Assembly (NCBI RefSeq): GCF_937973075.1
Contig: NZ_CALBWL010000058.1
Coordinates: 1-6,604 of the forward strand
Origin: an uncultured Campylobacter sp.
GTDB taxonomy: Bacteria > Campylobacterota > Campylobacteria > Campylobacterales > Campylobacteraceae
Length of the DNA stretch: 6,604 nt
Direction of reading: 5' to 3'
The first letter of the stretch is position 1. Each line of letters begins with the position of its first letter. The translations under genes were made by a program, and so were the position numbers. The notes under the pieces were generated by a model. It saw only the letters and a list, made by a program, of their open reading frames with translations, had not been told where the DNA came from and did not search any database. Positions 1 through 5,366 of the stretch are shown in pieces.

Positions 1-599
1 ATCTGGTGCGGGAAGATGTTGAAGGTATTAAACGACTCGGGCTCGATGATCGGCATATCGTTCGTCGTCATCATCGTAGCGCCCGCCACGTTCGAGCCTG
101 CGCTCCAGCCGATATACGGCGTGCCGTCCTCGACCATTTTGCTAATCAGAGCGATGAGCTCGTTTTCGTACATATCGTGCACGAGCTTGAAGGTGTTGCC
201 GCCGCCTACGAATATGCAATCCGCACTCGCGACCTCCTTAGCGGCGTTTTTAGCGTGATGGACGCCGACGATATTTAAGCTTAAGCTCGCAAGCGCCTCT
301 TTGACGCGCTTTTCATACTCGTCGTAGCTCCTGCGAAGGCTTGCGTAAGGGATGAAAACGATCTTTTTGCCCGCAAGGTTATTCTCCTGCGCAAATTTAC
401 CGATCCACGACACCGCGTGCGATAGATACTTCGTGTCTTTGTAACCCGAGCTTGAGAGCAGCAGCGCTCTTTGCTTGCTATGATCGCGCTTTGAGAGCTT
501 AAACGCCTTTTCGCTCGCAGCTAGTTCGCTCGTACCGAGCATCGCAACGCCCGCCGCCAAAGCGGCTACCTTTAGTAGGTCTCGTCTTTGATTTTGCAT
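1..599 (-). CDS. pepE: Dipeptidase E (peptidase family S51) with a Tat signal, 3' end cut by window edge
   Basis: Peptidase E hydrolyses dipeptides with N-terminal aspartate. 199 codons are visible from an ATG at 599, preceded by an AGGAG ribosome site (605-609) with 5-nt spacing. Residues about 44-199 follow the family order: LLLSSSG, VFIPYAS (81-87), FVGGGNTFKL (130-139), then the nucleophile motif GWSAG with Ser166, and TTNDMPI with Asp181. By comparison with enterobacterial PepE (Ser120, Asp135, His157), the catalytic His should lie just past the window edge after FPHQI. The N-terminus is unusual for the family: QRRDLLKVAA followed by a hydrophobic stretch to about residue 22 is a good twin-arginine export signal, with possible cleavage near residues 28-30. 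Known PepE enzymes are cytoplasmic, so a periplasmic location is inferred. The gene stands alone in its direction here. Family assignment is firm; substrate is not tested. Confidence 0.93.
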   Translation of the reverse strand, partial: MQNQRRDLLKVAALAAGVAMLGTSELAASEKAFKLSKRDHSKQRALLLSSSGYKDTKYLSHAVSWIGKFAQENNLAGKKIVFIPYASLRRSYDEYEKRVKEALASLSLNIVGVHHAKNAAKEVASADCIFVGGGNTFKLVHDMYENELIALISKMVEDGTPYIGWSAGSNVAGATMMTTNDMPIIEPESFNTFNIFPHQ

Positions 600-637
600 C
601 TTTTCTCCTTTAAATCAAAGTTTGTATTTACTTTAAA

Positions 638-643
638 ATTATA
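638..643 (-). promoter_or_regulatory. Candidate -10 box of pepE
   Basis: The minus strand reads TATAAT here, preceded by an AT-rich stretch and GAA. It lies about 38 bp upstream of the pepE ATG, which would give a leader of roughly 30 nt containing the AGGAG site. No TTGACA-like -35 is visible, which is normal for Campylobacter sigma-70 promoters. Confidence 0.5.
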
Positions 644-855
644 TTCCTTTACATATAAAGAGGGGCTGAATATTCGGTTTAAATTTCGCTCGCCCCAAGG
701 CCTCGGCAAGGTAAATTTTAAAACTACTAAATTTCGAAATTAGGCGAGGCGCCGCGTCGTAAAATTTTTAAAGTGCGGCTAAATTTAATGAAATTCATGG
801 CGCCGATACGAGGTTAAATTTAGTGAAATTTCGCCTAAATTTAAACGCGAAAGAG

Positions 856-861
856 TATAAT
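856..861 (+). promoter_or_regulatory. Candidate -10 box abutting the MGMT-fold start
   Basis: A perfect TATAAT ends six bases before the ATG at 868. The usual -10 to start-site distance places transcription initiation at about 867-868, so the transcript could be leaderless or nearly so. The only Shine-Dalgarno-like sequence, GAAAGAG at 849-855, is poor and too far upstream, and would lie outside such a transcript. Confidence 0.45.
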
Positions 862-867
862 CGCGCC

Positions 868-1167
868 ATGGTTTTGACGCAAAATTTGATCTATGAAATT
901 TTATCGGTCGTAAGGGAGATCCTCGCGGGCAGGGTCGCTAGCTACGGACAGATCGCACGCCTGATTGGGCTGCCTGCTTGCTCGCGGCTCGTGGGGCGCG
1001 TGCTCTCGCAAGCGGAGCTCTACGGCGACTACCCGTGCCACCGCGTGGTAAACCACTCAGGCGCCTTGGCAGCGAGCTTTGCGGCTCAGCGCAAACTGCT
1101 AGAGGCGGAAGGCGTGGAATTTAGAGGCGAGCGCGTCGATATGAAAAAGCACCGTTGGGAGTGGTGA
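868..1167 (+). CDS. Single-domain MGMT-fold protein (alkyltransferase-like size, catalytic Cys kept)
   Basis: This 99-residue protein matches the C-terminal DNA-binding and methyl-acceptor domain of O6-alkylguanine-DNA alkyltransferases and has no N-terminal domain. Visible family features in order: a helix-turn-helix segment with VASYGQIARLIG (23-34), the arginine-finger position in CSRLVG (Arg40), the acceptor motif PCHRVV (Cys57, His58) and the C-terminal LLEAEGVEF with Glu81. Small alkyltransferase-like (ATL) proteins of this size, such as E. coli YbaZ, have Trp in place of Cys and only bind lesions; here the Cys is present, so real methyl transfer is possible. An in-frame GTG at 823 would add 15 residues, but it sits inside an AAATTT repeat and upstream of the TATAAT, so the ATG at 868 is preferred. 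It could act as a repair enzyme or as a lesion flag for nucleotide excision repair. Confidence 0.85.
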   Translation: MVLTQNLIYEILSVVREILAGRVASYGQIARLIGLPACSRLVGRVLSQAELYGDYPCHRVVNHSGALAASFAAQRKLLEAEGVEFRGERVDMKKHRWEW

Positions 1168-1179
1168 AGCGGACTGCTT

Positions 1180-1214
1180 AAAAAAAGAGCTAAATTTAAA
1201 GGCTGCAAGCTCTT
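1180..1214 (-). terminator. Possible weak minus-strand terminator
   Basis: On the minus strand AAGAGC (1214-1209) and GCTCTT (1190-1185) can pair across an 18-nt loop. The second arm runs into a T stretch (complement of the A run 1180-1186). It would serve transcripts leaving the antiporter gene, but it lies some 600 bp beyond that stop codon, and the stem is short, so support is weak. Confidence 0.25.
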
Positions 1215-1273
1215 GCGGTCGTAGCGATTTGAAATACGGCATTTCGATATTGCGCCGTAAGGGCAGTGAAATT

Positions 1274-1295
1274 TAAATTTACTCCGTTGGAGTTT
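1274..1295. repeat. 22-bp direct repeat, copy 1, with internal dyad
   Basis: The unit begins TAAATTT and contains ACTCC-GTT-GGAGT, a 5-bp dyad with a 3-nt loop, then TT. It is identical over 22 bases to the copy at 1340-1361, 66 bp away. A partial relative (AAATTTACTCCG) occurs at 3351-3362. Confidence 0.85.
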
Positions 1296-1339
1296 GAAAC
1301 CTTCGCTTTTAATCTCGAATTCGCGCCGCCGCCTGGGTG

Positions 1340-1361
1340 TAAATTTACTCCGTTGGAGTTT
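1340..1361. repeat. 22-bp direct repeat, copy 2
   Basis: Exact copy of 1274-1295, followed by CAAATTT, so AAATTT words flank the ACTCC/GGAGT dyad on both sides. Looks like a short dispersed intergenic element rather than coding sequence. Confidence 0.85.
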
Positions 1362-1694
1362 CAAATTTGCCGTTTTTTACGTAATTTCGGAGCCGTGCCT
1401 GCATAAATTTGCCAGATAAAAATTTAAAATTTTAAAATCGATCGATCGTCAAGGACCTAGCGTCTCGACAAGCGGATTCAAAATTCCATCCGTTTGGAAC
1501 CTGCCAAATTTAAACCGGTTTTGAAATTTACGAAATTTAGAAAATTTAAAATTTACGCGGTTAAATTTCAAAACGGATCGACACTCCGTTAATACTGATG
1601 CTTTTGGGTCAAATTTCGTGCGGCTGAAATTTTAAATCTCGTAAGTTTGGGAGCCTCTGCGAAATTTAAAATTACGCCTTTGCAACTAGCGATC

Positions 1695-1712
1695 TTTACG
1701 CGATAGCGTAAA
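1695..1712. other. Perfect 7-bp inverted repeat
   Basis: TTTACGC-gata-GCGTAAA forms a 7-bp stem with a 4-nt loop. It lies about 85 bp past the antiporter stop codon. It has no proper T run on either strand, so a terminator role is only a possibility. Confidence 0.4.
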
Positions 1713-1796
1713 TTTAGGCGCGGATAATCAAGTCGTTGCGAGCGGCAAAAGGCGCGCTAAATTAAAATTTTTGCGCCGCAACTCCACCCCGCGAGC

Positions 1797-3263
1797 TTAC
1801 GCTTTAGGCGCCTCGAAGCCCTTTAAAACCGCGTTGTATACGCTCTCCTCATCGCAGTGGACAAGCAGCAGATCACCCTCTTGCAACACCGTCGATCCGG
1901 TAGGCTTGATGTATTCGCCGTGCCACCTAATCAGGATGACGAGGAAATCCTCCGGCAGCTCAAGCTCGGCTAAAATTTTATCGATCAGCATGCAGCCTGG
2001 ATCCACGGTGTACTGGCGCAGCGTGCAATAAAAGATCGGCATATTCGAATTCGGCTCCGCGCTCTCCGGCTCCGGCGGCTCGCGTACGCCGCATCTATCC
2101 GCGGCGCGCTCCAGGCTCATTCCCTGTATCAGCACCGAAATTAGGACCATGAAAAAGACGGTGTTAAAGATAAGTCCCGCGTGCTCGATCCCCGCGGCAT
2201 ACGGGTAGGTTGCAAGCACGATAGGCACGACGCCGCGAAGCCCGACCCACGAGATAAAGACCTTCTCTTTCTTGCTGTATTTAGAGAACGCAAGCGATAT
2301 GAATACCCCCAAAGGTCGCGCGACAAACATCAGCCACAGCGCCGTTACAAAGCCCATAAGCGCGACGGCGGGCAGCTCGGACGGGAAAACCAAAAGCCCC
2401 AGCGTGATAAATACCGTGATCTGCATCGTCCACGCTATGCCGTCGTGAAAGCCGATGAGGTTTTTCTTGTGTGCAAACTCTCGCTTATTGACGAACATTC
2501 CTGCGACGTAAACGGCGATATAACCGTTGCCGCCGAGCTTCATACACAGCGTAAAAAGTAGCGCCACCCACGCCATCGAAAACACCGGATACAACCCCCA
2601 ATGCTCGAGCCTTAATCTATTGAAAATCGACGGCAGCGCCCTGCCGAAGGCGTAACCCATAAGCCCGCCGATGAAAAACTGCTTGATTAGCAGCGTCAGC
2701 ATATCGATCGCGCTAGGACTTTGATTTAGCGAGATGATCTGGATAATCGTGACGGTCAAAAAGATCGCCATCGGGTCGTTGCTGCCGGATTCGAGCTCTA
2801 ATAGCGGACCGAGATTGTTTTTTAGCGAAATTCCTTTGGCGCGCAGTATCGCAAAGACCGCAGCAGCGTCTGTAGAAGAGATGATGGCGCCTAAAAGCAG
2901 CGCTTCAAGCCAGCTGAAGCCGAGCAGAATTTTAACCAAAACCGCCGTCGCGCATGCGGTGACCACCACCCCGAGCGTCGCTAAGATGATGCCGCTAGCC
3001 ATTACCGGGCGGATCGATTTTAAATTAGTATCGAGCCTGCCCGCATATAAAATATAAATAAGCGCGATCATGCCGACATCTTGAGTGATGCGGTGGCTCG
3101 TAAAATCGATGCGCAAAAGCCCGTCCGAGCCTGCGAGCATCCCTACTGCCAAAAATACGATGAGTGAAGGAAGTCCGAATTTGCCCGAGATCTTATTGAG
3201 CACGATGCTTGCGATGAGTAAGATCGCGGCGAAGAGTAGAAATTTTTCCAAAAAGCGCTCCAT
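1797..3263 (-). CDS. nhaP2: K+(Na+)/H+ antiporter of the CPA1 family, NhaP2/CvrA type
   Basis: An inner-membrane cation/proton antiporter used in potassium or sodium and pH/osmotic homeostasis. From the chosen ATG at 3263 it has 488 residues. Residues about 5-390 are a run of hydrophobic segments with CPA1 landmarks: GLPSLIVFLAVGMLAGSDG (30-48), STDAAAVF (130-137), ESGSNDPMAIFLT (158-170, with the Asn162-Asp163 pair), and ISWVGLRGVVPI (337-348). After a linker, about 408-486 resemble a TrkA-C (RCK_C) regulatory domain, ending near TGSTVLQEGDLLLV. E. coli CvrA (578 aa) has a further C-terminal domain that is absent here. A longer frame starts at 3296, but its extra 11 codons contain a TATAAT and have no ribosome site, so the internal ATG is favoured. 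At 73-79 the protein reads YAGRLDT, where relatives have a Gly-Gly. The cation preference cannot be read from sequence. Confidence 0.92.
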   Translation of the reverse strand: MERFLEKFLLFAAILLIASIVLNKISGKFGLPSLIVFLAVGMLAGSDGLLRIDFTSHRITQDVGMIALIYILYAGRLDTNLKSIRPVMASGIILATLGVVVTACATAVLVKILLGFSWLEALLLGAIISSTDAAAVFAILRAKGISLKNNLGPLLELESGSNDPMAIFLTVTIIQIISLNQSPSAIDMLTLLIKQFFIGGLMGYAFGRALPSIFNRLRLEHWGLYPVFSMAWVALLFTLCMKLGGNGYIAVYVAGMFVNKREFAHKKNLIGFHDGIAWTMQITVFITLGLLVFPSELPAVALMGFVTALWLMFVARPLGVFISLAFSKYSKKEKVFISWVGLRGVVPIVLATYPYAAGIEHAGLIFNTVFFMVLISVLIQGMSLERAADRCGVREPPEPESAEPNSNMPIFYCTLRQYTVDPGCMLIDKILAELELPEDFLVILIRWHGEYIKPTGSTVLQEGDLLLVHCDEESVYNAVLKGFEAPKA

Positions 3264-3275
3264 AATTTTTTCAAG

Positions 3276-3281
3276 ATTATA
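3276..3281 (-). promoter_or_regulatory. Candidate -10 box of the antiporter gene
   Basis: The minus strand reads TATAAT 12 bp upstream of the ATG at 3263. Transcription would begin at about 3269-3270, leaving a leader of only about six bases and no room for a strong ribosome site. This argues against translation from the upstream ATG at 3296. Confidence 0.4.
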
Positions 3282-3395
3282 GCGGGTTTTCCCCATTTTT
3301 AGGTGGGTTTTTGCGATAAAATTTTATTGAACGGCTAATGGGCGAAATTTAAATTTACTCCGCTCAAACGAAACCAGATAGCAGAGCCGCGGGGG

Positions 3396-3448
3396 TCGTA
3401 AAATTTTATTTTAAAGCTCGGTTGCGCCTGAACTTTAAAATTTTACGA
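3396..3448. repeat. Bulged 16-bp inverted repeat
   Basis: The left arm (3396-3416, TCGTAAAATTTT then AAAG) pairs with the right arm CTTTAAAATTTTACGA (3433-3448). There is one 5-nt bulge (ATTTT, 3408-3412) on the left and a 16-nt GC-richer loop. It lies between the end of the ogt cluster and the antiporter start region. It could be a terminator-like or decayed mobile-repeat structure. Confidence 0.6.
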
Positions 3449-3666
3449 TTCGCTAAATCGGCTAAATTTTACAGATTCGTTTAGAGCGGCGGATTGAGAT
3501 TGAAATTTTACGGAGTCGAGTCGCTTCGGTGAGCCGAGCTGCCTTTTAAAATTTAGAGGCACAAGTTTTGTGCTTGGCGCTTGCGAGCTTTGTACGCGAA
3601 TCTCGGTTTAAATTTATCGCGGGCGGATTGCGGTTAAAATTTGACCCCCGAAACTCGCTTCGGTTT

Positions 3667-3905
3667 TTTAAATTTAATCGCTACCCGCGCTTGTTTCGGC
3701 ATCGGTGGGCGGGAATTGCGGCATAAATTTAATGCTCGCGGCGTCGCGATTTAAATTTAAACGTAGCAGACGTTCGCGCCCAGTAGGATACGGGCGCTGC
3801 CAATATTATGGTGAAATTTAGGGTGCTGCGCCCTCGGGTTTAAATTTAATCGCCGCTTGCGTCTATCCTGCGCGCGGCATGGACGGATCGTTTAAATTTA
3901 ATCGC
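3667..3905. repeat. Three exact copies of a 15-mer
   Basis: TTTAAATTTAATCGC occurs at 3667-3681, 3839-3853 and 3891-3905, all in the same orientation, with unrelated GC-richer sequence between. A near copy (TTTAAATTTATCGC) begins at 3607. Confidence 0.7.
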
Positions 3906-3967
3906 TTCTATCGCAACTTAGCGCAAGCATTAAAATTTTGCGATCTTTCAAATTTTGCCGTGCCGCC

Positions 3968-4888
3968 TCATAAAGCGGTGCCTTTCGCGGGCGTGAAAAG
4001 CCCTCGCATATCGACGCCTTCGAGCTGCAGCAGCTTGATTTTCCTATCGATGCCGCTCGCATAGCCCGTGAGGCTGCCGTGCGTGCCTACGACGCGGTGG
4101 CAGGGGATGATGATCGAGATTTCGTTGTGCTCTACGGCGCCGCCCACGGCTTGCGTGGACATCTCGCTAGCCCGCGTGCTGCGGCGATTTCGCGCGCGAT
4201 CTGCCCGTAGGTCGTGGTCTGCCCGTATGGAATTTTAAGCAAAATTTCCCACACGGTGCGCCTAAATGCCGAACCCATGGGATTTAGAGCGGGCGTAAAA
4301 CCAGGCTCGCGTTCGCTAAAATACAGATCGAGCCAGCGCCTAATTTTATCGAAAACGACCAGGTTTTTCTCCTCGAAGTATCCGCTTTGCTCGTTTACAC
4401 AGAATTTTTCACCCGGGCCTTGCGCTGAAAGATTGGTCGCATGAGGTTTTCTACTCGCATCATAAGCCGCAATATCGCGCGCGCAGAATTTTTCGCTCGC
4501 TATAAGTGTGTGCGCAGAATTTTAAGTCCGCGCCGCTTGCCGCTTCTGCCGCAATATAACTCTTTTCGCTCTTTTTCAATACCGCAAAATCGCGCTGTGT
4601 TTCGCTTGCGGCGTGCTGCTCTTTTGCGAGCAGATCATCGTCGCCCCGCTTTTTATCCGCACTGCTTTTCGCCTCTAGCGCATGACCTTTCTCGTAGCAA
4701 CCCTCTCTCGCAGCGGCATCTGTTTTTGCCGCAATATCGCGCATGCAGAATTTGCCGTCCGTGCTGCTCGTCGCGAGAGCATGCGCGCAGTATTTCTCGC
4801 CCTCGAACCACAGTCCGCAAAGCCCCGCCTCATCGCCCGCGAGCGTGATTTTACCAAGCGGCGAGTCGTAATATGCGATAAATTTCAT
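3968..4888 (-). pseudogene. ogt: Methylated-DNA--protein-cysteine methyltransferase, frameshifted twice and carrying a large insert
   Basis: Intact Ogt repairs O6-methylguanine by moving the methyl group to its own cysteine. The ATG at 4888 has an AGGAG site (4894-4898). Residues 1-33 give a normal start (YYDSPLGKITLAGDE, GLWFEGEKY). About 130 residues of repeat-bearing insert follow. The frame then shifts by one near 4465-4521; without the shift it stops at TGA 4460-4462. In the new frame the normal sequence resumes: RRWLDLYFSEREPGF, TVWEILLKIPYG, TTTYGQIAREIAAARGLA. One base is missing at about 4163-4165, which returns the frame to MSTQAVGGAV, the acceptor motif PCHRVVG and LLQLEGVDM, ending at TGA 3968-3970. 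The repaired protein would be about 305 residues against 160-180 usual. As written no single frame joins the DNA-binding helix to the active Cys. Sequencing error at both sites is possible. It lies 45 bp after the SUKH gene, probably in the same operon. Confidence 0.8.
4466..4753 (-). repeat. Degenerate internal repeats in the ogt insert
   Basis: The plus-strand word GCCGCAATATCGCGC followed two bases later by GCAGAATTT occurs at 4466-4491 and 4728-4753 (24 of 26 bases alike). Degenerate or partial copies lie at 4548-4558 and 4582-4595, and GCGCAGAATTTT recurs at 4512-4523. In protein the unit reads roughly EKFCARDIAA. Related K-F/Y-C cores appear as EKYCAH, GKFCMRDIAA, LKFCAH, EKFCARDIAA and EKFCVN. 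The first of these is at the position where normal Ogt has its KY, so the insert may have grown by copying that native segment. Confidence 0.7.
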
Positions 4889-4909
4889 CGTTGCTCCTAT
4901 TTTGCGATT

Positions 4910-4941
4910 AAATTTAGGCGTCGCAAGCAGCGCCTAAATTT
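4910..4941. repeat. Perfect 11-bp inverted repeat over the SUKH stop codon
   Basis: AAATTTAGGCG (4910-4920) and CGCCTAAATTT (4931-4941) are exact reverse complements with a 10-base loop. The stem includes the TAG stop of the SUKH gene (4934-4936) and precedes ogt by about 20 bp. On the minus strand only TTT follows, so it is an imperfect terminator. It could attenuate read-through into ogt or protect the upstream message end. Confidence 0.7.
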
Positions 4942-5353
4942 CCCAAATTTCTAAAATTTGCGGGCAGATTTTAGCTACGCTTTGCTTAAACTCCGCCTTT
5001 TGCGCGCTACTCGGGTCGCAAATGGCTTCAAATTTGCAAAAAAGCTCAGCGATTTTTAGCCAGCCTTCAAGATTTAGATCGAATTTTTTCAAATTTGCCT
5101 CGGACAAAAACTCCAAATCATGGTCGTAAAACGCGATCTCGCCGCCAGGGCTTAGCAACCAAAGATCGCCGGTGCCGCCCTCTGCAAAGATACAAAACTC
5201 GCGCAGCAGCTTGCTATCGCCCTCAAAAGGAAATTTTGCTGCGTCGTTGCAGCGCGCGATCTCGTGCTCTTTCAGCACTCTAAAACCGCCTGCAATCTCC
5301 CTACCTAGATACCCGCTTAGGGCCTTTTTCACATTGCTTATATCCAAATTCAA
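4934..5353 (-). CDS. SUKH (SMI1/KNR4)-like protein
   Basis: 139 residues from an ATG at 5353 with an AAGGA site four bases upstream, ending at TAG. The fold signature is seen rather than a catalytic motif. LREFCIFAEGGTGDLWLLSPGG (about 50-71) fits the conserved turn after the first helices. EIAFYDHD (72-79) fits the strand with acidic residues, and a helix rich in Leu and Lys follows (92-109, with GWLKIAELFCKFE). There is no signal peptide or membrane segment, so it should be cytoplasmic. Members of this superfamily are often immunity proteins against secreted nuclease or deaminase toxins, but many are stand-alone proteins of unknown role. No toxin gene is seen next to it. It begins 13 bp after the CorA-like stop and is followed by ogt after 45 bp, so co-transcription is likely. 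The family call is moderate; the function is unknown. Confidence 0.65.
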   Translation of the reverse strand: MNLDISNVKKALSGYLGREIAGGFRVLKEHEIARCNDAAKFPFEGDSKLLREFCIFAEGGTGDLWLLSPGGEIAFYDHDLEFLSEANLKKFDLNLEGWLKIAELFCKFEAICDPSSAQKAEFKQSVAKICPQILEIWEI

Positions 5354-5366
5354 TCCTTTCGAAGTT

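Larger units (their letters stand above)
600..867. other. Intergenic spacer between divergent pepE and the MGMT-fold gene
   Basis: No gene is seen. The left part holds the pepE leader and promoter. The rest is dominated by AAATTT words. A 16-bp near-identical direct repeat (TAAATTTARTGAAATT) occurs at 780-795 and 815-830 with one mismatch. One copy of the dispersed 11-mer CGCCTAAATTT lies at 832-842. Confidence 0.6.
1168..1796. other. Non-coding convergent spacer rich in AAATTT words and short repeats
   Basis: About 630 bp lie between the converging MGMT-fold and antiporter genes. I see no credible gene: the one open frame overlapping its left part (minus strand, about 1086-1364) is low complexity and repeats LQRSKF because of the 22-bp direct repeat. 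Contents are the repeat pair, two modest hairpins, one copy of the dispersed 11-mer AAATTTAGGCG (1710-1720) and many AAATTT words. Confidence 0.65.
3297..3967. other. Non-coding spacer saturated with AAATTT words
   Basis: About 670 bp with no credible gene on either strand. More than fifteen AAATTT words are visible. It contains a large bulged inverted repeat (3396-3448) and three exact copies of TTTAAATTTAATCGC. No clear promoter or T-tailed terminator was recognised for the ogt cluster that ends at 3968. Confidence 0.65.

Noticed and set aside
823..867. Longer N-terminus of the MGMT-fold gene from GTG 823
   Set aside because: The 15 extra codons lie in AAATTT repeats and contain the likely -10 box; family members start near the ATG at 868.
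1086..1364. Minus-strand 92-codon frame
   Set aside because: It overlaps the well-supported MGMT-fold gene, and its repeated LQRSKF comes from the 22-bp intergenic repeat.
1439..1450. CGATCGATCG tandem palindrome as a functional site
   Set aside because: It is short, single in the window and has no associated feature.
2181..2561. Plus-strand 126-codon frame inside the antiporter gene
   Set aside because: Its Arg/Lys/Asp-rich composition is typical of the complement of membrane-protein codons; the minus-strand antiporter is certain.
4115..4170. Programmed ribosomal frameshift in ogt
   Set aside because: No slippery heptamer or downstream structure was seen at about 4163, and a second shift of opposite sign would also be needed.
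4441..4954. Plus-strand frames of 90 and 135 codons opposite ogt
   Set aside because: They are Arg/Ser-rich mirror frames of the repeat insert, without ribosome sites or family features.
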